A DNA stretch of 64,000 bases from Leptasterias polaris (taxonomy: Eukaryota > Echinodermata > Asteroidea > Forcipulatida > Asteriidae): positions 558,001-622,000 of the forward strand of contig JAZGTN010000162.1 of assembly GCA_037783415.1 (NCBI GenBank). Reading direction: 5' to 3'. Shown piece after piece: positions 9,601-20,789 of the stretch. Numbering within the stretch: position 1 is the stretch's first letter; every line of letters starts with the position of its first letter. The notes beneath the pieces are model-generated. The model searched no databases. It was not told where the DNA came from and saw only the letters and a program-made list of their open reading frames with translations. The position numbers and the translations under genes are program-made.

Positions 9601-11090
9601 TGGGGGACGGGTGATGTCTGTGACAAGCTGAAATAGGTTTAACGAGTCGGCAAATTCATACAAATGAGAGCGGTTCGGAGAGTCGGCTACTGCAGGATTA
9701 CAGTCAATGTTGAAATCTCCCATGAGAATAATACAGTCAAATTTGGGAAGAAAGTGATCCATTCTTGAGACCACGGCGTTGAGATCATCCCAAAACGAAG
9801 TAGTTGCGCAGGGAGGGCGATATAATGTGCCAAGAAGACATCTTCCACGATGACAGGATAAGGACACCCACAAGAGTTCAAGCTCAGGGGAGTCAAACTC
9901 GGCATGGTGGACAGGATGGATGTTTGCTTTGACTGCAGTCAAGATGCCACCACCGCGAGAGGGACGGTCCTTGCGGAAGATCAAGTAGTCGTCAGGGAGT
10001 CCCAAGATGGCGTCCGAATCATGCTCCTTGAGCCAAGTCTCTGTGAGTGCCAGGATGTCAGGCGGGGTCGAAGAGGCGATAGACGTGGCAAGATCCAAAC
10101 CCTTGTTTCGGACACTACGGGCATTAAATAACAGCCCAGATAGGTGACTAGGGGATGCGGTTGGGAGTGATGGGGTGTTATCTGAGATACTTGGAAGTCT
10201 TCTAGAGAGCGAAGCTGGATTGTTTGGAATGTCAACTGACGGATGAGAGGAATTTGGCAAATCGGCAAATGCTTCTTGGAGTGAAGTGTCACTGCATGAT
10301 GAGAATGGCAGTGATGCAGTAAAACAGCTTGGACAGAACCAGTCAATTGTACTTGAGATGAGCAGGTTGTACTGGGTAATGGTCATCTCAGGAATACACT
10401 TATGATGCCAATACAGGTTGCAATCTTCACATAGAAGAGATCTTTGGTTTGATTTAACTGGGCGACTACAATTACCACAGGGGTCCTTAACAGGACCAGG
10501 ATTGACTTCAATGTCTCCAGACATTGCAAGGGGTAGATTGAATGTAGCTGTAGAGTTTGGGTAATAGTTAACTGGAGCTTTGCCAAACTTACTACATGAG
10601 CTGTGGTTTCCAATAGATAGTTTGATGGTCAGCCATATTGGATGCACACAGGCAGGTACATGTAGCTTGTTGTAGTCCACTGAATGCAGGAGGGGACAAA
10701 GGGTGGCATGGTCATGACAATAGAATCGGCCAGGTGTGTACTGCATGATGCAACTGGCTTTGAAGACTGGCAGAAATTGAAGAAATTCTGATGGGAAAAC
10801 ACCACATAATCTGTCTTCCTCAGCAGCAAATCCATCAGAAAAACAACCATTCTGATCAGCAACCACTAATCTTTCATGTGGTATCAAATTTACACTACTT
10901 AGAGGGCTATGGACAGCAACATTTATCAAAAATGGGAGAGCCAAACACAGAGCTTGCAAGCAAGTAGCCATCTTATCACCGGCGATGTTAATGTATGTAG
11001 GTCACTCTATAGGTGCAACCGATATTAAATTGAGAACAGAAGTTTGACTCATGGAAAAGTGACCATTTCTACTATATTCCTTTAGAGTGA
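6687..11090 (-). mobile_element. apparently full-length CR1/L2-group LINE with intact ORF
   Basis: The 3' end on the minus strand is an (AAT)n tail at about 6687-6712. A ~600-bp 3' UTR with AATA-type simple repeats (6850-7220) leads to the 1217-codon ORF at 7318-10971. The 5' UTR boundary is not visible and I place it only roughly. No target-site duplication was identified. The uninterrupted ORF suggests recent insertion. Confidence 0.8.
7318..10971 (-). CDS. LINE polyprotein: 2A, PHD finger, endonuclease, reverse transcriptase
   Basis: 1217 residues, uninterrupted. Residues 1-22 form a hydrophobic signal-like start. DIEVNPGP at about 153-160 is a canonical 2A (ribosome-skipping) motif, predicted to split off the Cys-rich N-terminal part. 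A C4HC3 PHD-type finger follows (Cys 165, 168, 181, 184, His 189 or 190, Cys 192, 213, 216). An apurinic-endonuclease domain covers about 278-500 (NARS, ETW, YRPP, GDFN at 418-421, SDH at 492-494). The reverse transcriptase covers about 720-1020 (FLDMSKAFD, GVPQGSVLGP at 913-922, FADD at 943-946). The enzyme would nick DNA and prime reverse transcription of its own RNA. 2A motifs in APE-type LINEs of sea urchin and amphioxus are published; membership of the CR1/L2 group is my judgement from motif style. Confidence 0.93.
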   Translation of the reverse strand: MATCLQALCLALPFLINVAVHSPLSSVNLIPHERLVVADQNGCFSDGFAAEEDRLCGVFPSEFLQFLPVFKASCIMQYTPGRFYCHDHATLCPLLHSVDYNKLHVPACVHPIWLTIKLSIGNHSSCSKFGKAPVNYYPNSTATFNLPLAMSGDIEVNPGPVKDPCGNCSRPVKSNQRSLLCEDCNLYWHHKCIPEMTITQYNLLISSTIDWFCPSCFTASLPFSSCSDTSLQEAFADLPNSSHPSVDIPNNPASLSRRLPSISDNTPSLPTASPSHLSGLLFNARSVRNKGLDLATSIASSTPPDILALTETWLKEHDSDAILGLPDDYLIFRKDRPSRGGGILTAVKANIHPVHHAEFDSPELELLWVSLSCHRGRCLLGTLYRPPCATTSFWDDLNAVVSRMDHFLPKFDCIILMGDFNIDCNPAVADSPNRSHLYEFADSLNLFQLVTDITRPPCSDDTISSGSTIDLVFSSSPHNFVSVETVPNPVTSDHLAVQFVTRLNTSPPHPSVVRQFLSYNPDSITHLNALLQYAPWDLVVDKDDIDSSWEGVLDLINAAVKDAIPGSIKRTRKRNNSPWVDADLKHLCSVKRKLFSKAKRSGSLADWNSYKLVRNQLKYCTRKAYKHFVNNMFSSKDNKKRFWSFVRSRKRSPTPLSFKHNAQTLVKPHEIACAFNTYFASVFSADVPVCQDPPTCDFPIPALSSVNFSVDDIQRTLSSLPLGKAPGPDGISAKFLRNTVSTISPVLCRIFNDSIACGRLPRGWKLANITPVFKTGDRSLLSNYRPIALTSLVSKIMERLLSNVVKDHLNSNCLLSDKQHGFVPHKSCVTQLMNVYHSWATTLDKRSPPRIDAVFLDMSKAFDRMPHHILVRKLASNFNIRGSLWSWIKDFLVDRQQRVTFVGMNSSWSVVSSGVPQGSVLGPLLFNLFINDISYNLSSNCVLFADDVLIYRPIRSCLDVSSLQHDLDELSTWSVSNGMTFNPTKSKIMHISRKHSLNPPVYTLSGFPLQPTTSVKYLGVTLNAQLSWTNHIKNVVSSANRTLGLIKTIAFNSSVSAKFCLYKSLVLPILEYGMPAWLPHTSLQTQALERVQKRATRFILGQRMGEMSYPDRLKSLNWSSLSIRRNFSVLYFIIKCKFNLIHCDVAGIISVNHRYPDVLTFKHLYARTDALHLSAPHLFPRLWSSLPENIRNSLLLLPFHSFLKSLRYSVCQSHEST

Positions 11091-13548
11091 ATCAGTGTTG
11101 GAGCCAAGACTTCCCCGTACAAGACCGAGACGGAAAACCTTTTCTTCAACGACCAAGGTAACGGCTTGGTATCTAACAATCGAGTCATAACCCGAAGGAC
11201 CAACAATGCCTACTGCCATTTTGTTGGAAAGCTAAGGACTTCAACACAAATTATCATTATAGTGGTATAAAAGGTTACACTTAATGACACCATTTTTCCT
11301 CCATGATTATTCAAAATGATTCATGATGCCCGTCGGTGAGATCAATTTTTTACAAGCTTCATCCTCTTCCCAGATCAATTAAGCATTTATAAATCAAAAT
11401 ATCGATTAGAAAACAAAAACCACCGTACAGTTTCCATAAATATTTATATTGTACTTTTTTAACTTGGAATATCTCGTAGACAATTTGCATAAATTAAAGT
11501 TGTTTATTCCGATTCATTCTTTCTTTCTAATCCTTAGAAGGACAAAAGGCCGATTATTTCAATACAGAACAATTGGGTATGTCAAGGTTGTTATTGTATC
11601 GTGTTACCGAAGAATGCTAATAATCTGTTAGTGACCTATTTGTAATGTGAATGCTAATAAATGTGTGTTTAAAAAAGTTGAGCAATCTGTAACTGTTGTG
11701 CATGTTTTACAGTGAGGTGTGACTCATAGGGTTGCCTCGTAGTCTACCAGCACTAACATTAAATACCTATATAATGTCAAGTCCATGAAACATCAATCTA
11801 TGAAATATCTACAGAAAAACCGCTGCATAAATACGATTACAATTCATTACTGCAGATAAGTTCAAGTATACTCCAACATAAGGAGGTTTGCTCTAGTTAC
11901 GATTCTAAAAAGCAATATGTGTGTGTCCTGAGCTACTTGCTGTGATTAACCACCCCTAAAAGTATGGGCCCGTTGTTAAAATCAGAGAAATTACATACCA
12001 AATATTTTTGTTCAGTTCAGAAGTATGCAGGCAGTCCCTTTAAGGGTTTGTATACGTTTGGTAATCACTCTTAAAATTATTGGCACTAAAAACGTAGTGT
12101 AGAAGCCTACAGCAGCTTTCGATAGTATGAAGCATTTTGAGAAACATTTCACTTCCAAGAATATATACTTAAGTACTTATGACCCAACATTTGAATCTGA
12201 GAAGAGTTTCTGTCAGAAACGTTCCTCAGATTGTGTATTGCTATTAGGGATTGTTCTTCCTGCGTGGAAATATTCCCTCCGGATTTTCGGCGATATCTAA
12301 AACACACGACCATGATTGTTTTTAGCCCCTTTCCTGTGAATAGACCACTGAAATAGTTTTGAGATTGAGAAACTCCCTTATCTTTGATGTATAGATTACA
12401 GTTGTCATGAATTGGTTTGCCCTTTGAGTCACAATGGAACATAGGAACAGTGACACTTAAACAACGATTAAAGCTTCCTACCTGATTGAATTTGATGTCC
12501 AGGTGTACAGTCAAACAAAGCACAAGGCTCCTGCGTGTAGAGTGCCATCACAGTGGGTGTACTATCAGGACGAGTGTGCTGATTCCTGGACAAACTCCAG
12601 TGAAACATTTAGCTTCATTAAGACATCTTTATTTACTGGAGATAATCCTATAAATAAATTGTAAATACATATGTTGGATGATGCTAATAATAGTTGGTGA
12701 CCATCATCCTTGATCAGTCAGATGCTTTGATTCTCCGCATTCCTACGTGTACAATATGCCCTCAATCTTGTATAAGAACTAAGTCTTTAACTTCAACATC
12801 AGGCCTCCAACCCTAATGAAAAACATGCACGAAAAACATGCACGAAAAAAAGAAGGAACAAAAAAAAAGGAATCTGAATAATATTGTGTTGGGTAAATAT
12901 TCTATATAATATAAGGAAAGGCATGATAGTGACAACAACCTTTTTTCTGCAAAAAATAAATGTTTATCACGTTACTTTTATAATATCAAATAAATCAAAC
13001 ACAAGGGAAACTGACTTGATAATTTTTTTATGATTTTGGGGTTGAACAAAGAAAAGCAGAGCTTAGTTTTTAAACAACTATACATAGAAAATGAAAAGGC
13101 TTTTTAGCCAAAATCCACAAGTACCACCTGCTTGATTGGTTACCTGATAAAATGTTATCAGCAGAAACTTGTTGAGAAGAAGGTTCTTCTTAAGCAGCAC
13201 TATGAGTGAAGGGCCTAATTTCAGACAGCTGCTTTCAAAAGCAGAACATTTTGCTTAACAAATTGCTGCTCAGCAAAAATAATTTGTGCTTAGGTACTTG
13301 TTGTGCTTTAGCACCAAATGAAATCATGCATGGATGTTTAAATTAAGGAAATGCCCTGGAATATTTGGGGTAAATGGTAAATCAATTACATTATTGGCAG
13401 GTACATGTATGAAACTGAAGAATAGTGGATCATGCAGAGTTCTTAAATTCAGACCAATTAGGAACTCACTCCACAGCACTTAGGTTAATAACGAGAAGTC
13501 CCCTCAATCCACTAAGCGAATATAGTAGTCCCAGCCAATGTCCTACCT
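11091..13548. other. mostly non-coding; possible minus-strand exon remnants near 12.15-12.61 kb
   Basis: No repeat family fills this stretch. On the minus strand, 12149-12523 is open. It contains an acceptor-like pyrimidine stretch ending CACAG near 12333 and a donor-like CAG|GTAGG near 12480. A second open frame lies just upstream, to about 12610. The product is unrecognised, so I treat it as a weak exon candidate only. A degraded copy of the GGGCCCAATTT-type dispersed repeat is at about 13205-13340. Confidence 0.25.
13205..13340 (+). repeat. dispersed repeat, GGGCC(C/T)AATTT family, diverged copy
   Basis: The opening GGGCCTAATTT, a nearby AGCTGCTT word and clustered AGCAGAA/TTTGCTTA words match the better copies at about 18325-18480 and 42781-42935. 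It is non-coding. Confidence 0.5.
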
Positions 13549-16500
13549 TCACCAGAATGTGACCACATAAAGAACTCAGTGTCACCACAGTGTGACCACG
13601 TAGAGAACACAGTGTCACTACAGTGAGACCAGGTAAACATCATAGTGTAACCAGAGTGTGACCACTGTTACGTACGCCCAACTCATTTGGATTTGACCAA
13701 GTGAGGTGGTTCGCAGCACAGCGATTTTACAAACAATAGAAATACCTAAATGAAGATTAATGGGGAAAAACCAGCAACAAACAAATGGGAACACGTCCAG
13801 ACGTTGTATATAATCATAAATAACAAATATATGAATTTATTTACAAACAACAAAGGCGAATCAAGGAAACTTACAATCAGTAATTGAAAATCATGAATTA
13901 AAGCGACTTGGTACACATAAATGAATGTTATTATTTGGCCAAAATAATAGCTTTAAATACCGTAAATAATGTCGCCCGCTCAAACAACTCAGGTCTCGGG
14001 AATGGGGAGTCCGGCGCCAACCACACAGCCACACGGAGGGGGTAGTGGGTAGTCCCAGTCATAGCGGAGCTTCTCGTCAATCTGAGCCGATAGCCAACGA
14101 CCACGCCCAAGTGTCGTACTGCCAGTGGTAGTAGCGCCGTCAATTCCCGTGGTGTGGCCGGTCAGCATCCCATCCCGAGCTCTGAGCCGAAGGAGGCCGC
14201 AGCATAGGCATACCATGCCTTATATACGTACATTAGAATTTAAATAAATGCAACCACTTGCTAAAGAAATAAAAGAACTAAGGAGTGCAGCCAGCCGAGA
14301 ACAATCCAACAGAAAGGAACAGCTAAACTAGGAATGTTCATCTCGGCAATTATGTGGCTGAAAGGAATTCCAAAGATAAATCAGATGGTACAAACTGTGA
14401 CCATAACACCACATAGAGAACACAGTGTCACAACAGTGTGACCACATAGAGAACACAGTATCACCACAGTGAGACCAGGTAAACATCATAGTGTAACCAG
14501 AGTGTGACCACATAGAGAACACAGTGTCACAACAGTGTGACCACATAGAGAACACAGTATCACCACAGTGTGACCAGGTAAACATCATAGTGTAACCAGA
14601 GTGTGACCACATAGAGAACACAGTGTCACAACAGTGTGACCACATAGAGAACACAGTATCACCACAGTGAGACCAGGTAAACATCATAGTGTAACCAGAG
14701 TGTGACCACATAGAGAACACAGTGTCACAACAGTGTGACCACATAGAGAACACGGTATTACCACAGTGAGACCAGGTAAACATCATAGTGTAACCAGAGT
14801 GTGGCCACATAGAGAACACAGTGTCACAACAGTGTGACCACATAGAGAACACAGTATCACCACAGTGAGACCAGGTAAACATCATAGTGTAACCAGAGTG
14901 TGACCACATAGAGAACACAGTGTCACAACAGTGTGACCACATAGAGAACACGGTATTACCACAGTGAGACCAGGTAAACATCATAGTGTAACCAGAGTGT
15001 GGCCACATAGAGAACACAGTGTCACAACAGTGTGACCACATAGAGAACACAGTATCACCACAGTGAGACCAGGTAAACATCATAGTGTAACCAGAGTGTG
15101 ACCACATAGAGAACACAGTGTCACAACAGTGTGACCACATAGAGAACACAGTATCACCACAGTGAGACCAGGTAAACATCATAGTGTAACCAGAGTGTGG
15201 CCACATAGAGAACACAGTGTCACAACAGTGTGACCACATAGAGAACACAGTATCACCACAGTGAGACCAGGTAAACATCATAGTGTAACCAGAGTGTGAC
15301 CACATAGAGAACACAGTGTCACAACAGTGTGACCACATAGAGAACACAGTATCACCACAGTGAGACCAGGTAAACATCATAGTGTAACCAGAGTGTGACC
15401 ACATAGAGAACACAGTGTCACAACAGTGTGACCACATAGAGAACACGGTATCACCACAGTGAGACCAGGTAAACATCATAGTGTAACCAGAGTGTGACCA
15501 CATAGAGAACACAGTGTCACAACAGTGTGACCACATAGAGAACACAGTATCACCACAGTGAGACCAGGTAAACATCATAGTGTAACCAGAGTGTGGCCAC
15601 ATAGAGAACACAGTATCACCACAGTGAGACCAGGTAAACATCATAGTGTAACCAGAGTGTGACCACATAGAGAACACAGTGTCACAACAGTGTGACCACA
15701 TAGAGAACACAGTATCACCACAGTGAGACCAGGTAAACATCATAGTGTAACCAGACTGTGGCCACATAGAGAACACAGTGTCACAACAGTGTGACCACAT
15801 ATAGAACACAGTATCACCACAGTGAGACCAGGTAAACATCATAGTGTAACCAGAGTGTGACCACATAGAGAACACAGTGTCACAACAGTGTGACCACATA
15901 GAGAACACAGTATCACCACAGTGAGACCAGGTAAACATCATAGTGTAACCAGAGTGTGGCCACATAGAGAACACAGTGTCACAACAGTGTGACCACATAG
16001 AGAACACGGTATCACCACAGTGAGACCAGGTAAACATCATAGTGTAACCAGAGTGTGACCACATAGAGAACACAGTGTCACAACAGTGTGACCACATAGA
16101 GAACACGGTATCACCACAGTGAGACCAGGTAAACATCATAGTGTAACCAGAGTGTGGCCACATAGAGAACACAGTGTCACAACAGTGTGACCACATAGAG
16201 AACACGGTATCACCACAGTGAGACCAGGTAAACATCATAGTGTAACCAGAGTGTGGCCACATAGAGAACACAGTGTCACAACAGTGTGACCACATAGAGA
16301 ACACGGTATCACCACAGTGAGACCAGGTAAACATCATAGTGTAACCAGAGTGTGGCCACATAGAGAACACAGTGTCACAACAGTGTGACCACATAGAGAA
16401 CACAGTATCACCACAGTGAGACCAGGTAAACATCATAGTGTAACCAGAGTGTGACCACATAGAGAACACAGTGTCACAACAGTGTGACCACATAGAGAAC

Positions 16501-17845
16501 ACGGTATTACCACAGTGAGACCAGGTAAACATCATAGTGTAACCAGAGTGTGGCCACATAGAGAACACAGTGTCACAACAGTGTGACCACATAGAGAACA
16601 CAGTATCACCACAGTGAGACCAGGTAAACATCATAGTGTAACCAGAGTGTGACCACATAGAGAACACAGTGTCACAACAGTGTGACCACATAGAGAACAC
16701 GGTATCACCACAGTGAGACCAGGTAAACATCATAGTGTAACCAGAGTGTGGCCACATAGAGAACACAGTGTCACAACAGTGTGACCACATAGAGAACACG
16801 GTATTACCACAGTGAGACCAGGTAAACATCATAGTGTAACCAGAGTGTGGCCACATAGAGAACACAGTGTCACAACAGTGTGACCACATAGAGAACACGG
16901 TATCACCACAGTGAGACCAGGTAAACATCATAGTGTAACCAGAGTGTGGCCACATAGAGAACACAGTGTCACAACAGTGTGACCACATAGAGAACACGGT
17001 ATTACCACAGTGAGACCAGGTAAACATCATAGTGTAACCAGAGTGTGGCCACATAGAGAACACAGTGTCACAACAGTGTGACCACATAGAGAACACAGTA
17101 TCACCACAGTGATACCAGGTAAACATCATAGTGTAACCAGAGTGTGACCACATAGAGAACACAGTGTCACAACAGTGTGACCACATAGAGAACACGGTAT
17201 CACCACAGTGTGACCAGGTAAACATCATAGTGTAACCAGAGTGTGGCCACATAGAGAACACAGTGTCACAACAGTGAGACCAGGTAAACATCATAGTGTA
17301 ACCAGAGTGTGGCCACATAGAGAACACAGTGTCACAACAGTGTGACCACATAGAGAACACGGTATCACCACAGCATGACCAGGTTAATATCATAGTGTCA
17401 CCCGAGTGTCCCCACAGATAAAACGCAGTGTCACCAGAGATAGATAATACAGTATCACCACAGTATGACCACAAAGAGAAAGCAGTGTCACCACAGTGTG
17501 ACCACTTAGAGAGCACAGTATCACCACAGTGTGACCATACAGAGAACACAGTGTAATCACAGTGTGACCACATAGAGAACACAGTATTACCACAGTGTGA
17601 CCACTTAAAGAACACAGTATTACCACAGTGTGACCAGGTAGACATCATAATGTCTCCACAGTGTGACCATACAGAGAACAGTGTTACCACAGTGTGACCA
17701 CATAGAGAACACAGTATCACCACAGTGTGACCAGGTAAACATCATAGTGTCACCAGAGTGAGACCAGGTAGAATCATAGTGTCCCTAATAGAGAACACAT
17801 TGTCATCAGAGTGTGACCATATAGAAATCAAAGTATCACCAGATG
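13549..17845. repeat. satellite of 33-bp monomers in 99-bp higher-order units
   Basis: Landmark AAACATCATAGTGTAACC recurs at 14481, 14580 and 14679 (99-bp steps) and so on for about 30 units. Each unit has three 33-bp monomers: two of the GTGTGACCACATAGAGAACA type and one of the GTGAGACCAGGTAAACATCA type. The edges (13549-13661 and 17390-17845) hold less ordered, more diverged monomers, as expected of an array homogenised from its centre. Excluding the inserted LTR there are about 108 monomers. Since 33 is divisible by three, a 1131-codon minus-strand frame (14328-17723) stays open. I consider it a by-product. Confidence 0.95.
13666..14408 (-). mobile_element. solo LTR inserted in the satellite
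   Basis: A 743-bp insert interrupts one monomer. It begins TGTTA and ends TAACA (5'-TG...CA-3'), and is flanked by CCAC at 13662-13665 and 14409-14412. Removing the insert and one CCAC restores the monomer exactly (GTGTGACCAC then ATAGAGAAC). On the minus strand there is a TATATAAGG box at 14218-14226, so transcription would run toward 13666. There are no internal genes. This is the expected product of recombination between the LTRs of an LTR retrotransposon; a 4-bp duplication fits Gypsy or Bel/Pao-type integration. Confidence 0.8.
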
Positions 17846-18324
17846 AATAAAAAGGTACTTTTAAGGATGGTCCTTTTATGATCACATGAATAACACACTT
17901 TGGTGACTTGGACAAATTTTCATAAGGGGAGCTCAGAGTATTTGTAGTATTTCTGAGGCTAGAAATTTTAAGGAGGGTTTCTTACAATTGTTTTTGTCTC
18001 AATGTTTGATGCCACCTCAAGTTGTCATTCATCTTGCTGCTTGCATACATGTACATCGGATCTTATGACATATCAGTTGATAACCAAACTCATAACTCAT
18101 TGATCGGCTCTGCAACCTTGGCCTGAGGATTGTGAAGCTGTCTTGTTATCTACACACTGGTAAAAAATACAAATAAAACTGATTGATGTGACAGGTTTTG
18201 ACTAAAAACATTATGATTTACAGTTTAGAACACAAATTGATTTCTCCACTCTTAGTTCAGATGTAGTGAGTTACTTTACTTCAACATGTATTCCAAGCAT
18301 GTACACACATGTGTTCAAAACCAG
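17846..18324. other. non-coding stretch
   Basis: AT-rich DNA following the satellite. No recognisable feature. Confidence 0.4.
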
Positions 18325-18480
18325 GGCCCATTTTTATAGATCTGCTTCAGCAGAAAATGTTGCCTTAAAATATTCTGCAAAGCAAAAGAGGAAGGAGATT
18401 GTAATTGTCAAGATTGTACTTGTGAGATGGTATTTTGGCTTGAAACCTTATTCTTGTAAGTAGGGCCTGTAGTTTTATTG
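18325..18480 (+). repeat. dispersed repeat, GGGCCCATTTTTATAGA family
   Basis: It opens with GGGCCCATTTTTATAGATCT and CTGCTTCAGCAGAAAA and closes with AGTAGGGCCTG. It matches the copy at 42781-42935. The open frame from 18266 across it is not conserved. Confidence 0.55.
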
Positions 18481-20789
18481 GGTCTGATTGTCACAAGAGG
18501 GCTTTGATTTTTATGTGAATATTTAGTTAAGTTATGAAACGCACACAAAACGTAGTATATGGGGCGTTGCCCTACGTCATAGACCATATAAGGAAGTTTT
18601 AACCGAGTTACTTTTGTTAGTAAATTTTTGAATAGTTAATGAGGTGATTTGTATATAGGAGCCCGTCGTTTAAGGAACCGTACGAGCATTGGAATGTTTT
18701 GGGGATCAGATCCGTCCAGCATCTCGAGGGTGCGATAGCATCAGATTGGCGTTAGCCTATACTCAAATAAGAGTGAAGAAACATTTGGCGATAGCCTATG
18801 AGGTCAGCGATAGCTGGGAGTAAATTAACGGTCTTTGGGTTAATTTAACTGATGCAAGCAGACAACGAACAGTACAAAGTTCTGGAGGAATCTGCTATAT
18901 AAATACACTTTTAAGGGGAGCCAGTTTTTTAAGTAGAGAAATCTCGCCGAAACTGGCTCAGATTATTGGAGCCAGAGATGGGGGCAACGCTAGCTGCCGT
19001 GAGAGAGTCAAGTGGCTGTGGATGTCTACTAAGTAATAGACATCGCAAGTATGCAATACCCGATAGGAGGGGAGAGACTCCAAGTATGCAATACCCGATA
19101 GGAGGGGAGAGACTCCCGTCGAGGGCAACACGTTTGGACGTTGTGACAATGGTAATCACCGAGAACTTAACTTCGAAAACTTTAACAATATACCAAACAG
19201 GCGAGAAAAGTGCAACCTTAATTTAGTAATGTATTCCTATTTTCTTCATTTAATTTGTTGAGTGTAAATACTGTAAATCAATAGGTTAGCGTATAAAGAA
19301 ACATTCGCTACGAAACCTGTGCTTCTATTTGTAACTTTGTGGGGTCAAAGAGAGGACCAATTATTGGCTAGAGTGTATTTTGGACTTTGTGAAAACCCGG
19401 CTTTGTGACACTGACTATTTATTGTGCTCTAAGCAACTCTACCAAATTGTGCCTTGCACTGTTGTAAACTTCCCATGACTTTTGCTGTTTGACTCTTGTT
19501 CTATGGGTCTTGAATCTCATTAGACTTGGGGTGGAATATGTATGTTAATCAGTTTTCACACAACTTGGTCTTTCTTATGGTTGCTTTGAGGGTACGGGAA
19601 CAACATGAGGTATTCAGTGGTTAAAATATCTTGGTAAAATAATCACCAGATTATACTCACTATGTTTGTCGCTCCTTTTTACTCATCAGCTGAAAGTTGA
19701 GTTGTGTGTGAACTGGCAGCCCTCAAGCACTTAGCTTCAAAAACACAACTCTATAAAAGAAAAGTAATTCTAGAGCAGTTAATACAAACTCAACTCATGA
19801 CAAAAATCATGTGTCTGGGCATCAATCAAGTAAACGTCACCTTATCATGCGCTTTGAACTCATCAGCTGCAACTGACGACACAATCGGCTAAGATAGTTT
19901 AATTATCAATTCTACTATCAAGCAAATAGTTATCATTTTCTTACCAAAAACGAGCGACATACGGGACTAAAACAATAATAAACTGTTACACTTTTGGGGA
20001 AAGTTATACAAATCTTACTTGAAAACTACTATGTAAATTTTTCCTTTCAATTTTCCACCTTTTATGCGTTTTTGTATGCAAAGTTTATTTTGTTTAGTGT
20101 AAGTAATTTCTCTTTTTTAAGTAATTCTTTTTTCACAAATTGAGGGCGCTATTTTGTGAATTTGCAAAATGTTAAATTGGCGGCTGCCGCTGCGGATTTA
20201 TTACCACGTTAACATGCATTCAAGCATAGGCTGCCCTTAGAAACAGCCATATTAACAAGCAACAGCCACATATGTCGATGCAGACACGGCCTAAATGTAA
20301 AGTGACATCCACTAGTTAGAATCGCATTGATGTCAAACCGATGTCAAACCGATGTCAAACGTTGCTCTGTCACGTTCGCCTTTTGGCAATTAGGAATTCA
20401 AGATTATTGTTATCACGTATTTGCATCAATTGACCAATCTGTATTAAAATACTTTTTTCGACACCAGCTTCGGCCTCGACTCCATCAGTTGTTTTGAAAA
20501 TACGCACTTTCTGTACGAGGCAAATGGTGCGTAAGCCGTGGTCTAAGCCCAGGCCTTTGTTTTGAAAAGGCCACAGAGATCTAGCCATAGCCATAGTCAA
20601 GCCAGTAGCCAGAGCCAAACACGTCAACCAGACATAGCATTTCGTAATCTTTTAATTTTAGGATGATACTCACTGGAAAATACGTACACAATACCGTACT
20701 AGAAACCTGTCATTACTTCATTAAGGCAACAGACATAGTAACTTTTAGTTTAGTCTGAATATATTTGCTAATAATGCTTAATTTTTAGC
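18481..20789. other. non-coding region; one short open frame and small tandem repeats
   Basis: Bases 18540-19400 are GC-richer than their surroundings and include a TATAAATA at 18898, which could be LTR or promoter DNA, but no ends were found. A 35-bp unit is perfectly duplicated at 19046-19080 and 19081-19115. A 12-bp unit (GATGTCAAACC-type) is repeated three times near 20331-20360. A minus-strand frame at 20370-20627 is unrecognised. Confidence 0.4.
19046..19115. repeat. 35-bp perfect direct repeat, two copies
   Basis: The unit begins CAAGTATGCAATACCCGATA. The two copies are adjacent and identical by eye. Confidence 0.95.

Noticed and set aside
8544..10862. Several short frames on both strands across the first LINE
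   Set aside because: Shadows of the 1217-codon LINE frame.
14328..17723. 1131-codon minus-strand open frame (SHCGDTVFSMW repeats)
   Set aside because: It is the translation of a 33-bp satellite whose period keeps the frame open, and it begins inside a solo LTR. Nothing suggests protein-level selection.
18540..19400. Second solo LTR
   Set aside because: GC shift and a TATAAATA word were suggestive, but no TG...CA ends or target duplication could be found.
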